Source of the DNA: Symbioplanes lichenis
GTDB lineage: Bacteria > Actinomycetota > Actinomycetes > Mycobacteriales > Micromonosporaceae
Assembly: GCF_030709675.1 (NCBI RefSeq)
Contig: NZ_JAUZQD010000012.1
Span: forward strand, 1 to 64,000
Reading direction: 5' to 3'
DNA: 64,000 bases
Both the position numbers and the translations under genes were made by a program. Below the pieces are notes generated by a model. That model saw only the letters and a program-made list of their open reading frames with translations, ran no database searches and was not told where the DNA came from. Below are positions 52,998 to 61,692 of this stretch, one piece after another. Position 1 is the first letter of the stretch, and each line of letters opens with the position of its first letter.

Positions 52998-54533
52998 TCA
53001 GGCGGCGAGGGTGTTGCGGCCGCTCCACTTGGCCGCGTAGAGGCGGTTGTCGGCCGCCTGGAAGAGGTCTTCGCCGGTCAGGCCCGGGCGCCAGGTGGCG
53101 ATGCCCACGCTGACCGTCATGTGCACGTCGGCCAGGATGTCGGCCCGGGCGACCGCGGCGCGGATGCGTTCGCCGACTTCGGCGCCCGCGGGGGCTTCGG
53201 CACGAAGGAAGATCACGAATTCGTCGCCGGCGTAACGGACTGCCTCGTCGCCCTGGCGGCAGTGGGTGCGCAGGATGGCGGCCACCGCGCGGAGGGCCCG
53301 GTCGCCCGCGCTGTGGGAGTGGGCGTCGTTGACCGCCTTGAAGTGGTCGAGGTCGATCAGCAGCAGGGTCAGGGGGCCGCTGCCGGCCGGGTCGACGGCG
53401 TCGAGGAGGAGGTCGAAGCGGCGGCGGTTGCCGAGGCCGGTGAGGGGGTCGCGGAGGATCTCCTGTTCGGCTCGGGCGCGGGCGGCTTCGAGCTCTTCGC
53501 GCTGGCGGGCCTGGCGGAGCATGGCCAACCGTTGCAGGCGGAGGCGCCACAGGTCGCGGACCTGGCCCTCGATGGTTTCGAAGAGGTCGCGGCTGGCCGG
53601 GCCCGCGTCCAGATCGAGGGCGGTCAGGGCGAGCTCGAAGCGGATGATCGGGCGCTCGTCGGGGCGGGCGCCGGCCTCGGTGAGGTCGCGGGCGGCGATG
53701 AGCTCGCGGCGGGCCTCGTGGGGGTAGCCGTGGGCGCGCAGGCTGATGCCCAGGGCCAGGTGGGCCATGCGGGCGTACTGGTGGGTGCCGCCCGCGCGCA
53801 GCTCCATGACGACCGGGCGGGCCAGCTTCTCGGCGATGGTGGTCTCGCCCAGCTTGGCCAGGGCCAGGGCGTGGGCGGCGGTCACGGTCGGGTCGGGGTT
53901 GGTCTCCAGCCAGGCCCGGGTCAGCTCGGCGCTGCGCCGCAGCCGGGTGCGGGCCTCGTCGGCGCGGCCCACGTGGGCCAGACGCAGCCCCCAGTAGAGC
54001 AGCGTGACCGCGTGGACCAGGTCGAAGGACGAGGTGCGGTGGCGCAGGTGCTCGTACGCGGCGGCCGCCGTCTCGTAGAGCTCGGCCGCGGTGGCCGCCT
54101 CGGCGTAGGAGCACAGGGCGGAACGGTGCCGGTCGCCGCCGTGCGGCTGCGAGGTGAGCAGGACGCTCGCGCGGGCCAGGTTGCGCAGGCAGTCGACGTA
54201 GTGGCCGCTCAGCATGTGGATGTGGGCGAGGTCGCACAGCGCCTTGGCCCGGTCGGCCGCCGAGCCGGTCGCCTCGAGCAGGGCCGTGGCCAGCGGGAAG
54301 GCGTCGCTCACGCGGCCGAGGGCCAACAGGGCGTACATCCGGCCCTGCAGCAGGAACCGGACCGTCTTCTCGTCGTGCCGGGAGCGGGCGATCATCAGGT
54401 ACGCGTCCACGGCCGCCAGCGCCTCGTGCGCCTGCCCGGTGTCGACGAGGTGGTGCACGCGCCGGGCCAGCAGATGCAGCGGGCCGTACGCGGTCACGTG
54501 CACCGGGAGCCGCGAGATCCAGTCCGCCATCAC
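52998..54533 (-). CDS. TPR-GGDEF protein (putative diguanylate cyclase)
   Basis: 511 residues without a membrane segment. Residues about 20-320 form TPR-like helical repeats (LGRVSDAFPLATALLEATG, AKLGETTIAEKLARPVV), a short coiled coil (LRQARQREELEAARARAEQE) links to a GGDEF domain at about 355-511 with RDPLTGLGNRRRFD and YAGDEFVIF. The first Gly of GGDEF is Ala, a substitution that is often tolerated. It is cytoplasmic and would make c-di-GMP in response to the TPR sensor. ATG 54533 or 54530 both fit. Confidence 0.9.
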   Translation of the reverse strand: MMADWISRLPVHVTAYGPLHLLARRVHHLVDTGQAHEALAAVDAYLMIARSRHDEKTVRFLLQGRMYALLALGRVSDAFPLATALLEATGSAADRAKALCDLAHIHMLSGHYVDCLRNLARASVLLTSQPHGGDRHRSALCSYAEAATAAELYETAAAAYEHLRHRTSSFDLVHAVTLLYWGLRLAHVGRADEARTRLRRSAELTRAWLETNPDPTVTAAHALALAKLGETTIAEKLARPVVMELRAGGTHQYARMAHLALGISLRAHGYPHEARRELIAARDLTEAGARPDERPIIRFELALTALDLDAGPASRDLFETIEGQVRDLWRLRLQRLAMLRQARQREELEAARARAEQEILRDPLTGLGNRRRFDLLLDAVDPAGSGPLTLLLIDLDHFKAVNDAHSHSAGDRALRAVAAILRTHCRQGDEAVRYAGDEFVIFLRAEAPAGAEVGERIRAAVARADILADVHMTVSVGIATWRPGLTGEDLFQAADNRLYAAKWSGRNTLAA

Positions 54534-54682
54534 ATCAGTATCGGTGGTTGATCCCCGTACCGAATGGCCTGACTTTTCAAATTGTCTCTGGTTTTGCTCA
54601 AGTTGATCTTGCCCCTGTCCGAACCTGCAGGTGAACGACGGCGGGACGGCCGTTGATCGAGTTTCCGACTGGGGAGTGGTGA

Positions 54683-55183
54683 ATGGCTACGAAGCGCAGT
54701 GTTCAGCAGCGTCGCAAGAACCGTCGTCGCGCGGCGCTCGTCATGGTGCCGACGGTAGCGGGTGTGTTCGTCGCGGGCACCGCTTTCGCGTATTGGACCA
54801 CCTCGGGCGCGGGCACCGCGACCAGCACCGCCGGCACCAACACCGCGGTGACCGTGACCGGCGTGGGCGCGACCGGCCTGACGCCGGGTGGCACCGCGCA
54901 GCCGATCACCTTCACGATCAACAACCCCGGCACGACCGCCCAGTACATCAGCTCCGTGGCGGTCAGCATCGCGAGCGTGACCAAGGCGTCCGGCGCGACC
55001 GGCAGCGACTGCACCGCGGCCGACTTCACGCTGACCCAGCCCAACGCCATCAACGAGGACATCGCGAGCGGCAGCAAGAGCTACGGCAGCACCCAGGGCG
55101 CCAAGATCGCGATGATCAACACCGCGGTCAACCAGGACGGCTGCAAGGGAGCCACGATCAACCTGGCGTTCGCTGCGTCCTGA
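54683..55183 (+). CDS. Secreted protein with AYWT motif (SipW-type-like signal), first of three
   Basis: 166 residues. The N-terminal segment is basic (KRSVQQRRKNRRRAALV), then a hydrophobic stretch VMVPTVAGVFVAGTAFAYWT, followed by TSGAGTATSTAGTNTA. This matches the style of SipW-dependent exported proteins such as TasA or camelysin, where the mature part starts after a short aromatic motif. The mature part is Thr/Ser/Ala-rich, probably a beta fold with two Cys. GGGGAGTG precedes the ATG. It is followed by two genes of the same plan. Confidence 0.7.
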   Translation: MATKRSVQQRRKNRRRAALVMVPTVAGVFVAGTAFAYWTTSGAGTATSTAGTNTAVTVTGVGATGLTPGGTAQPITFTINNPGTTAQYISSVAVSIASVTKASGATGSDCTAADFTLTQPNAINEDIASGSKSYGSTQGAKIAMINTAVNQDGCKGATINLAFAAS

Positions 55184-55208
55184 TACCGACCGGCCGAGGA
55201 GGGACACC

Positions 55209-55676
55209 ATGCAGCGAGCCGTGCTGGCCGGCATCGTGCTGTCCCTTCTCGCCTCCGGCGCGGCCTTCGGCTACTGGTCGACGGCCGGCGGCGGCACGGG
55301 CACGGCCGCGGCGAGCGCCCCGAGCCCGATCACGCTGACTCCGGGCACGCCCGCCGGGCTGCTCTACCCCGGCGGGACGGCCGATCTCGCCGTCACGATC
55401 ACCAACCCCAACACGTACGCCGTCCGCGTCCCGCAGCTCGCCCGTGACCCGCTCCAGGGCACGGGCGGCTACGCGGTCGACGCGGGGCACTCGGCGTGCG
55501 GGGTGGGTGCTCTTTCGTACACGACGCAGACCAACGGCGGCAGTGGCTGGACCGTGCCCGCTTCCGGCTCGCTGACCCTGGCCCTGACCGGGGCGTTGTC
55601 GCTGGCCGGCAGCGCCGCGAACGCCTGCCAGGGCGCGACCTTCCGCGTCTACCTGGGTACGGGCAGCGGCGTATGA
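55209..55676 (+). CDS. Secreted protein with GYWS motif, second of three
   Basis: 155 residues. The signal is short: AGIVLSLLASGAAFGYWS, then TAGGGTGTAAASAPSPITLT, which parallels the upstream gene's YWT-TSGAGT. The mature part, LTPGTPAGLLYPGGTADLAV, ITNPNTYAVRVPQL, resembles the TasA-like or pilus-like beta sandwich. Its stop overlaps the next ATG (ATGA). Function unknown; it is probably a cell-surface polymer or its regulator. Confidence 0.7.
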   Translation: MQRAVLAGIVLSLLASGAAFGYWSTAGGGTGTAAASAPSPITLTPGTPAGLLYPGGTADLAVTITNPNTYAVRVPQLARDPLQGTGGYAVDAGHSACGVGALSYTTQTNGGSGWTVPASGSLTLALTGALSLAGSAANACQGATFRVYLGTGSGV

Positions 55677-58600
55677 GCCGGCGCTGGGTCGTCCTGCTCT
55701 TCGTCGCCGGCGCGCTGCTGGTCGGCGGCGGGGTGGCCTGGGCGTACTGGACGGCCCCGGCGACTCCCGGCAGCTCCGGCGGCGGGACAGCGGCCGAGGT
55801 GCCGGCGGCGACGACGCCCACGGTGGGCCGCTGGGCGGATCGCGCGGTGCAAGTCAGCTGGCCCGCGGTCACCCTCTCGAACGGCGTCCCGGCCGGCGGC
55901 TACGTCGTCCGCCGCTACCACGCGACCACCGGCGTCGCGCAGACCACCGGGCCGGGTTGCTCGGGCACGCTCGCCACCCTGACCTGCACGGAGACCGGTG
56001 TCCCGGCCGGCTCGTGGCGCTGGTCCGTCCAGGCGGTCATCGGCGCGAACTGGACCGGCGCCGAGAGCGCCAGGTCCGCGACGGTCGCCACGAGCACGGC
56101 CACGCTGACGCTCGCGCAGACCGTGTTCCGCGGCCCGTTCCCCGTCACCACGACCGGCACGCTCGCCGGCTTCGGCCAGAACGAGACCGTCACCTACAAG
56201 CTCGACGCCGGCACCACGCTGACCGGCTACCCCGGCGTCGTCGATGTCACGGGCGGGGCGCCGATCAGCTCGCTCGGCATCCCGTCGGCCGCCGACGGCA
56301 CGCACACCGTCACGGCGACGGGCGGCAACGGCTCGGTCGCCACGACCACGATCACCATCGACACCACTCCCCCGGTCGTGTCGTCGCTGCAGTCGCCGGT
56401 CGCGCAGAACGGGTGGAACACCGCTCCGCCCGTACAGGTGACGCTCTCCGCAATTGACGCCACGACCAGCGTCGCGTCGATCCGCTACACCACCGACGGC
56501 AGTGATCCCACATCGTCCGGGACCGCGCAGACCTACACCGCACCCTTCTCCGTGTCGGCCACGACCACTGTGCGCTACTTCGCGACGGACACCGCGGGCA
56601 ACGCGTCGGCGATCGGCTCGCGCACGATCCAGTTCGACCCCACCCCGCCCGCGAATTCGGTCGCCGTCTCCGCGGGGGCCCTGCTCTCCGGCGGCACGAT
56701 CTACTACCGGGGTACGGCCGCCGGCTCCTTCACGATCACGAACACCGTCACCGACGCCCTCTCCGGCCCGGCCTCCAGCGCGACGGCCCTGAGCGGCACG
56801 ACCACGGGCTTCACGCACACCCCCACCACGGTGAGTACGCCTCCGTACGTGTCGAGCCCCATCTCCTGGACCGCCGGGACCACCGCCGCGCCGACTGTGA
56901 CAGTGACCGGCGCTGACGTCGCGGGCAACACCGCCGCCACCGTGCTGACGCTGACCAATGACTCCACGGCTCCGACCGGCGGTGGCGTGGACGCGACCGG
57001 TCTCACCGTCGGCCGGTACTCGACGACGACCTCGCTCTCCGTCGGCTTCACCAAGGGCACCGACGCCGGCGTGGGGCTGGCGGCCTCCGGCGCGCGGCTG
57101 CAACGGATCTCCGCCTCGCTCAGCAACGGCACGTGCGGTAGCTACGGGACGGCTGTCGTGCTCGCGACCGACCCCGGTTCCCCGTACGCGGACACCGCCC
57201 CTGACCAGGCCTGCCACCGCTACCAGTACGTGGTGCCGGACCGCCTCGGCAACACGGTCACCTACGAGTCGGGCGACGTGAAGGTCGACACCACCGCCCC
57301 GACCGCACCGACGTTCACCTACACGGCCGGGCCCGGCACGTACGCGTCCGGGCAGACCCTCTACTACCGGGGTGCGTCGGCTTCCGGCTCGTTCACCGTC
57401 GCCGCGTCGTCCAGCGATCCCGCGTCGGGCATCGCCGCGTACTCCTATCCGGCGTCGCTCGGCCCCGGCTGGACCGGCTCCTACGCGTGGACCAGCGCGA
57501 ATCCGGCCGCCCCAGCCAACAAGACGGTCACGGCGACCAACAACGCGGGCCTGAGCGCGAGTGCCGTCATGACGCTGATCGAGGATTCCGTGGCGCCGAC
57601 GGGCGGCTCGATCACGTACGCCACGGGCTTCCGGGTGAAGGCTTCGCAGACCCTGACCCTCAGCCCGGGTACGGACACCGGCTCCGGGATCGCCGCGAAC
57701 TCCGGCACCGTGCAGCGGCGTACGGGCACGGTCGCGTCCCCCGGCGGCGCCTGCTCGATCACGACGTCGACCGCGTGGACGACCGTGGCGACGGGCGTGG
57801 GCACGACCTGGACCGACCCGAACATCAACGCCTCGACCTGCTACGAGTACCAGTACTCGGCGGCGGACAACCTCGGCAACCGCAGCGCCTGGTACGCCGG
57901 CCCGGGTCAGGTGGTGATCCCGGCCTACTCGACGTGCACGGACGCCCTCGCCGCGACGCCGCCGGACGGCTACTGGAAGCTCAACGAGACCGGCACCACG
58001 GTCGCCACGGACTCCAGCACCAAGACGAACACCGGCACCTACCAGGGCGGGTACTCGCAGGGCGTACCGGGGATCTGCGGGGTCAGCACCTACTTCGACG
58101 GCGCGTCGGGTTACGTCTCGACGCGGAACTCGGTTGCCTACCCCGGACCGCAGGTGCTCTCGGTCGAAACGTGGTTCGCGACCACCACGACCAACGGCGG
58201 CAAGCTGGCCGGCTTCGGCGACAAGCAGACCGGCAGCTCGAGCAACTACGACCGGCACCTCTTCATGACCAAGGACGGGAAGATCAACTTCGGCGTCGTG
58301 TCGTCGCTGCTCAACCTGGGCCGCTTCACCGCCACGTCGGCCAAGGCCTACAACGACGGCATCTGGCACCACGCGGTGGGCACGCTGTCGAGCGCCGGCG
58401 TCAAGCTCTACATCGACGGCGGCGCCGAGGTGGTCACCAACACCGGCACGACGACCGCGCAGAACTACGCCGGCTGGTGGCGGATCGGCGGCGACAGTCT
58501 GGTCGGCTGGTACCCACTGCTGAACGGCGGGAGCGACTACTTCGCGGGGCAGTTGAGCAATGCGGCGGTGTGGAACACGTACGCGCTGACGCCGGCCGAC

Positions 58601-58906
58601 GCCTGGAACCACTTCATCGCCGGCTGGGTCGCCACGAGCCCGACCGCCTCGTCGATGGCGGCGGCCGAGGTGGCCTCGATCCAGCGCGCCCCTTCTTTTT
58701 ACCGGCCCTCTTCACCTGCTCGTTCGCCGTCGCCTTCCCCGTCTCCATCCCCTTCCCCCACGCCGAGCACTCCGTCGCCCATGCCGTCGGCTCCCACCTC
58801 GGCGCCGACATCGCCTCCACCGAGCCGCACATCTCCGTCCCCGTCCGCCAACCCGTCCCCCACGCCGTCGGCCTCCGGAGATCCACCCCTTGCGAACGTT
58901 GGCTAA
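55673..58906 (+). CDS. Large secreted protein with AYWT motif, Ig-like/chitobiase repeats and LamG domain
   Basis: 1077 residues from ATG 55673 (overlaps the previous stop). The signal ends VAWAYWTAPATPGSSGGG, as in the two genes before it. Next come an FnIII-like domain, and repeats with SIRYTTDGSDPTSSGTAQTY (chitobiase/CHB_HEX_C-like) and DSTAPTGGGVD or EDSVAPTGGSI (Ig-like) near 470-900. A LamG domain lies at about 760-985 (GYWKLNETGTTVATDSSTKT, FDGASGYVSTRNSVAY, WHHAVGTLSSAGVKLYIDGG). A Ser/Pro tail of 60 residues closes the protein, with no LPxTG motif. It is likely a surface or matrix protein made with the two small proteins. Confidence 0.82.
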   Translation: MSRRWVVLLFVAGALLVGGGVAWAYWTAPATPGSSGGGTAAEVPAATTPTVGRWADRAVQVSWPAVTLSNGVPAGGYVVRRYHATTGVAQTTGPGCSGTLATLTCTETGVPAGSWRWSVQAVIGANWTGAESARSATVATSTATLTLAQTVFRGPFPVTTTGTLAGFGQNETVTYKLDAGTTLTGYPGVVDVTGGAPISSLGIPSAADGTHTVTATGGNGSVATTTITIDTTPPVVSSLQSPVAQNGWNTAPPVQVTLSAIDATTSVASIRYTTDGSDPTSSGTAQTYTAPFSVSATTTVRYFATDTAGNASAIGSRTIQFDPTPPANSVAVSAGALLSGGTIYYRGTAAGSFTITNTVTDALSGPASSATALSGTTTGFTHTPTTVSTPPYVSSPISWTAGTTAAPTVTVTGADVAGNTAATVLTLTNDSTAPTGGGVDATGLTVGRYSTTTSLSVGFTKGTDAGVGLAASGARLQRISASLSNGTCGSYGTAVVLATDPGSPYADTAPDQACHRYQYVVPDRLGNTVTYESGDVKVDTTAPTAPTFTYTAGPGTYASGQTLYYRGASASGSFTVAASSSDPASGIAAYSYPASLGPGWTGSYAWTSANPAAPANKTVTATNNAGLSASAVMTLIEDSVAPTGGSITYATGFRVKASQTLTLSPGTDTGSGIAANSGTVQRRTGTVASPGGACSITTSTAWTTVATGVGTTWTDPNINASTCYEYQYSAADNLGNRSAWYAGPGQVVIPAYSTCTDALAATPPDGYWKLNETGTTVATDSSTKTNTGTYQGGYSQGVPGICGVSTYFDGASGYVSTRNSVAYPGPQVLSVETWFATTTTNGGKLAGFGDKQTGSSSNYDRHLFMTKDGKINFGVVSSLLNLGRFTATSAKAYNDGIWHHAVGTLSSAGVKLYIDGGAEVVTNTGTTTAQNYAGWWRIGGDSLVGWYPLLNGGSDYFAGQLSNAAVWNTYALTPADAWNHFIAGWVATSPTASSMAAAEVASIQRAPSFYRPSSPARSPSPSPSPSPSPTPSTPSPMPSAPTSAPTSPPPSRTSPSPSANPSPTPSASGDPPLANVG

Positions 58907-58936
58907 TCACGCTAGCTTTTAGCTAACGCAGCTAGC
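58902..58936. promoter_or_regulatory. GCTA repeat array upstream of the hydrolase-TetR operon
   Basis: GCTA occurs at 58902, 58911, 58922 and 58931, so two 15-base direct repeats (GCTAATCACGCTAGC and GCTAACGCAGCTAGC) lie 20 bases apart, with TTAGCTAA between them. This AT-rich stretch is 36 bases before the hydrolase start. It probably binds the TetR protein encoded by the second gene. Confidence 0.5.
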
Positions 58937-58971
58937 CAAACGGCACGGCTCGCCGGACCTGGGGACCTACC

Positions 58972-59802
58972 ATGACCGAATTTCTGACCGTCGAGCACGG
59001 CACCATCGCCTACGACGTGACCGGCACCGGACCGCTCGTCGTCCTGGCCCCCGGCATGGGCAACACCCGCGACGCCTACCGCTTCGTCACGCCCCGGCTG
59101 GTGGCGGCCGGTTACCGGGTCGCCGTCGCCGACCTGCGGGGTGCCGGCGAGTCGAGCGCGGCATGGCCGTCCTACACGCGTACGGACATCGCCGGCGACC
59201 TGGTCGCGCTGATCCGGCACCTCGGCGGCCCCGCCGTCCTGGTCGGTCACTCGATCTCCGGCGGCGCCGCCACCATCGCGGCCGCCCAGGCGCCCGATCT
59301 GATCACCGGCGTGGTCGAGCTGGCGCCCTTCACCAAGACACAGACGTTCAAGCTGGGCGACCTGGGCCACGCCGGCTATCGCAAGGGCACGATCCGGCTG
59401 GCCGGCACCATGATGGGCCGCCTGTCGTCGTGGACGAAGTACCTCGAGGGGGCGTACCCGGGGAAAAAGCCCGCCGACTGGACCACCTATCTGGCCGGCG
59501 TCGAGGCCGACCTGCGCCGCCCCGGCCGCATGAAGGCCCTGCAGGGCATGACGAAGTCGACTCCGGCCGACGCGGGTGCCCAGCTGGGCAACGTGCGCTG
59601 CCCGGTGCTGGTCGTCGAGGGCTCGCTCGACCCCGACTGGGCCGACCCGAAGGCCGAGGGTGAGGCGATCGTGGCCGCGCTGCCGGCCGGGCTGGGCCGG
59701 CTTGCGATGATCGAGGGGGCGGGGCACTACCCGCACGCGCAGTACCCCGACGAGGTGGTGGCCCTCATGCTGTCCTTCCTGCAGGCGAACGCCCGTGCCT
59801 AG
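58972..59802 (+). CDS. Alpha/beta-hydrolase
   Basis: 276 residues from ATG 58972. LVVLAPGMGNTRDAYRFVTP supplies the oxyanion region, VAVADLRGAGESS the beta strand, GHSISGG the nucleophile elbow with Ser, VVEGSLDPDW the Asp region and GAGHYPHAQ the His. The substrate is unknown; the set resembles small ester or amide hydrolases. It overlaps the TetR gene by 8 bases. Confidence 0.9.
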   Translation: MTEFLTVEHGTIAYDVTGTGPLVVLAPGMGNTRDAYRFVTPRLVAAGYRVAVADLRGAGESSAAWPSYTRTDIAGDLVALIRHLGGPAVLVGHSISGGAATIAAAQAPDLITGVVELAPFTKTQTFKLGDLGHAGYRKGTIRLAGTMMGRLSSWTKYLEGAYPGKKPADWTTYLAGVEADLRRPGRMKALQGMTKSTPADAGAQLGNVRCPVLVVEGSLDPDWADPKAEGEAIVAALPAGLGRLAMIEGAGHYPHAQYPDEVVALMLSFLQANARA

Positions 59803-60403
59803 GGCCGGCCTCGCTCCGGCCTCGGTCGTCGCGGCCGGCGCGGAGCTCGCCGACGAGATCGGCTTCGCCAACCTGACGATGGGCCTGCTCGCCGAGCGGG
59901 TCGGCGTGAAGACGCCGTCGCTCTACAAACACGTCGCGTCGCTCGAGGCCCTGCAGCACGCGATCGCCGGCCAGGCCCGGCGCGAGCTCACCGACGCGGC
60001 GGCCCGGGCCGCGGTCGGCAAGTCCGGCCCGGAGGCCGTGGTCGCCTTCGCCACCGCCTGGCGCCGCTGGGCCCTGGACCACCCCGGGCGCTACGCCGCC
60101 ACCGTGCGCGCGCCCACCGCCGAGGACGACGAGGAGGACCGAGCCTTGGCCAACGAGGCCCTCCGCATCATGTACGACATCCTCGCCGGCCTGGACCTGC
60201 CCCGCAGCCGCCTGACCGACGCCGCCCGCGTCCTGCGCTCGGCCCTGCACGGCTTCGCCACCCTGGAGAGCGCCGGCGGCTTCGGCCTCGCCCGCGACGT
60301 GGACCGCAGCTTCGCGTACCTCGTCGACACCCTGATCGCCGGTCTGCGAGCGAACAACGCCCCGACCGCGGACGACGCCGCCCCCGCCACTCACCAGATC
60401 TGA
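59795..60403 (+). CDS. TetR-family regulator
   Basis: 202 residues from GTG 59795. HTH in ADEIGFANLTMGLLAERVGV then KTPSLYKHVASLEALQHAI; the C-terminal part DHPGRYAATVRAPTAEDD and LRSALHGFATLESAGGFGL fits the TetR_C_33/WHG type. Coupled to the hydrolase gene, so it likely represses the operon through the GCTA array. Its end overlaps the small convergent ORF at 60391. Confidence 0.9.
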   Translation: MPRAGLAPASVVAAGAELADEIGFANLTMGLLAERVGVKTPSLYKHVASLEALQHAIAGQARRELTDAAARAAVGKSGPEAVVAFATAWRRWALDHPGRYAATVRAPTAEDDEEDRALANEALRIMYDILAGLDLPRSRLTDAARVLRSALHGFATLESAGGFGLARDVDRSFAYLVDTLIAGLRANNAPTADDAAPATHQI

Positions 60404-60522
60404 ACCTCGGGGAAGTCCGCGGCCGGGCCGTCGAGCAGGCGCTGCCGCAGGTGCAGATCGAAAAGGCCGACGGGTACGCCTGCTGGACGCGCACCGCCCG
60501 GGCGGGGGCGGCGGGTGGTCAT
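60391..60522 (-). CDS. Small ORF (43 residues) coupled to the HTH gene
   Basis: ATG 60522 overlaps the stop of the HTH gene (ATGA) and is preceded by GGAGGACCG, a strong ribosome binding site, better than most genes here. The product reads MTTRRPRPGGARPAGVPVGL then FDLHLRQRLLDGPAADFPEV and ends QIW. No known family is recognised. It is too short to judge by composition, but the coupling and binding site support translation. It overlaps the 3' end of the convergent TetR gene by 13 bases. Confidence 0.5.
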   Translation of the reverse strand: MTTRRPRPGGARPAGVPVGLFDLHLRQRLLDGPAADFPEVQIW

Positions 60523-60875
60523 CGGTCCTCCGGAGGGTGGGTGTTCTCCACGCGGGCGATGAGTTGCTTGAGCCGGCCGATCTCCTCGGTCAGCGCGGCG
60601 CGACCGGCGGCGGTCAAAGTGATCCAGGTGCGGGCGCGCCGGCCCTCGTAGCCCTTCTCGATCTCGATCAGGCCGGCCTCCTCCAGGACGCTCAGATGCT
60701 TGGAGAGGTTGCCGGCGGTCAGTTCCAGGTGGGTGCGCAGATAGCCGAACTCGACCCGGCGGGCCTCGTGCGTGATGGTGAGGATGCCGAGGCGTACGCG
60801 CTGGTGCACCACCTCGTCGAGCCCGGTGACCGGGTGCGCGGCGTCCTCCTCCGGGGTGCCGGTCACGGTCGTCAC
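60519..60875 (-). CDS. Winged-helix transcriptional regulator (HTH_34-like)
   Basis: 118 residues from GTG 60875, which overlaps the membrane protein stop (GTGA). DEVVHQRVRLGILTITHEAR, FGYLRTHLELTAGNLSKHLS and VLEEAGLIEIEKGYEGRRAR form a winged helix of the ArsR/MarR-like single-domain type (PF13601). Such genes often sit beside a membrane protein whose level they adjust. Last but one gene in a minus-strand operon. Confidence 0.88.
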   Translation of the reverse strand: MTTVTGTPEEDAAHPVTGLDEVVHQRVRLGILTITHEARRVEFGYLRTHLELTAGNLSKHLSVLEEAGLIEIEKGYEGRRARTWITLTAAGRAALTEEIGRLKQLIARVENTHPPEDR

Positions 60876-61561
60876 CGGCGCCGCCGGGCGGCCACGCGGA
60901 AGCCGGCCGCCCCCAGCAGCAGCACCGCCCCCGCGATGAGCTGCGGCACCGCCAGGCCCAGCCGGATGCCCCAGTGCGGCGGACCGAAGCCGAAGTTCAT
61001 CGGCAGGGCCAGCACCACGAGCGCCAGATAGCCGACCGTGAACACCAGCAGCAGGACGTTGCGCTCCAGCCCGGCCAGCACGAGCAGCGACAACCCGATG
61101 ACGCCCCACGGCATGATCAGCCGGTCCAGCGCGAACCACCAGTACGGCAGCGGACCCTCCGGCACCGGATGGCTCGAGAGGTACACGGACATCGCCGCCC
61201 ACGCGGTCGGGAACAACACAGTCGTGGCGGCGCCGGTGATCGCGTAGGGCAGGACGCGGGCGCTCAGGCCCCGGGCCCGCGCGGCGCGCAGGTAGATGTA
61301 GGTGATGGCCGCATAGGCCAGCAGGGACGCCAGCGGCCAGTAGAAGAGCATGCCCCGGCGCGAGAACGTGCAGCTGCCGTCGGGCAGGCACTGCACCTTC
61401 ATGAAGAACCAGTCGAACGGAACGGCGGCGAGCGTCACGGCGGCCAGGATCAGCAGCGCGCCCCACGTCATCCGCCGGTCCAGCCGGACCCGGTGAGCCA
61501 GAGCACGCATGTCCGACAGCACCCGGCGCGGATCGTCGGCGGGCATCGATTCAGCGGTCAT
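60872..61561 (-). CDS. Integral membrane protein of unknown function
   Basis: 229 residues from ATG 61561. After a cytoplasmic N-terminal tail there are about six hydrophobic segments (WGALLILAAVTLAAVPFDWF, LLAYAAITYIYL, VIGLSLLVLAGL, VLLLVFTVGYLALVVLAL, LIAGAVLLLGAAGF), with two Cys in QCLPDGSCTF on an extracytoplasmic loop. No family is recognised. It is translationally coupled to an HTH gene and a small ORF. Confidence 0.85.
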   Translation of the reverse strand: MTAESMPADDPRRVLSDMRALAHRVRLDRRMTWGALLILAAVTLAAVPFDWFFMKVQCLPDGSCTFSRRGMLFYWPLASLLAYAAITYIYLRAARARGLSARVLPYAITGAATTVLFPTAWAAMSVYLSSHPVPEGPLPYWWFALDRLIMPWGVIGLSLLVLAGLERNVLLLVFTVGYLALVVLALPMNFGFGPPHWGIRLGLAVPQLIAGAVLLLGAAGFRVAARRRR

Positions 61562-61637
61562 GCCAATACGTTTCCACAGCAAACCTTTTGGCGCTAGTGC
61601 GCGACAGCTCTTGATCTTGCGGCGGCAGGTACGCGAA

Positions 61638-61671
61638 AGCCCCCGCCCTCGAGAGCGAGAGGGCGGGGGCT
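61638..61671 (-). terminator. Intrinsic terminator of the coiled-coil protein gene
   Basis: A perfect 13-bp stem AGCCCCCGCCCTC with loop GAGAGCGA, followed on the minus strand by TTTCG, 22 bases after the stop of the minus-strand gene ending at 61693. Confidence 0.8.
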
Positions 61672-61692
61672 CGTGGGGCGCGGAAGCAGGCG

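Noticed and set aside
55649-58612. Minus-strand open frame of about 990 codons opposite the large AYWT protein
   Set aside because: Arg/Gly-rich shadow; the plus strand has the LamG and chitobiase-type motifs.
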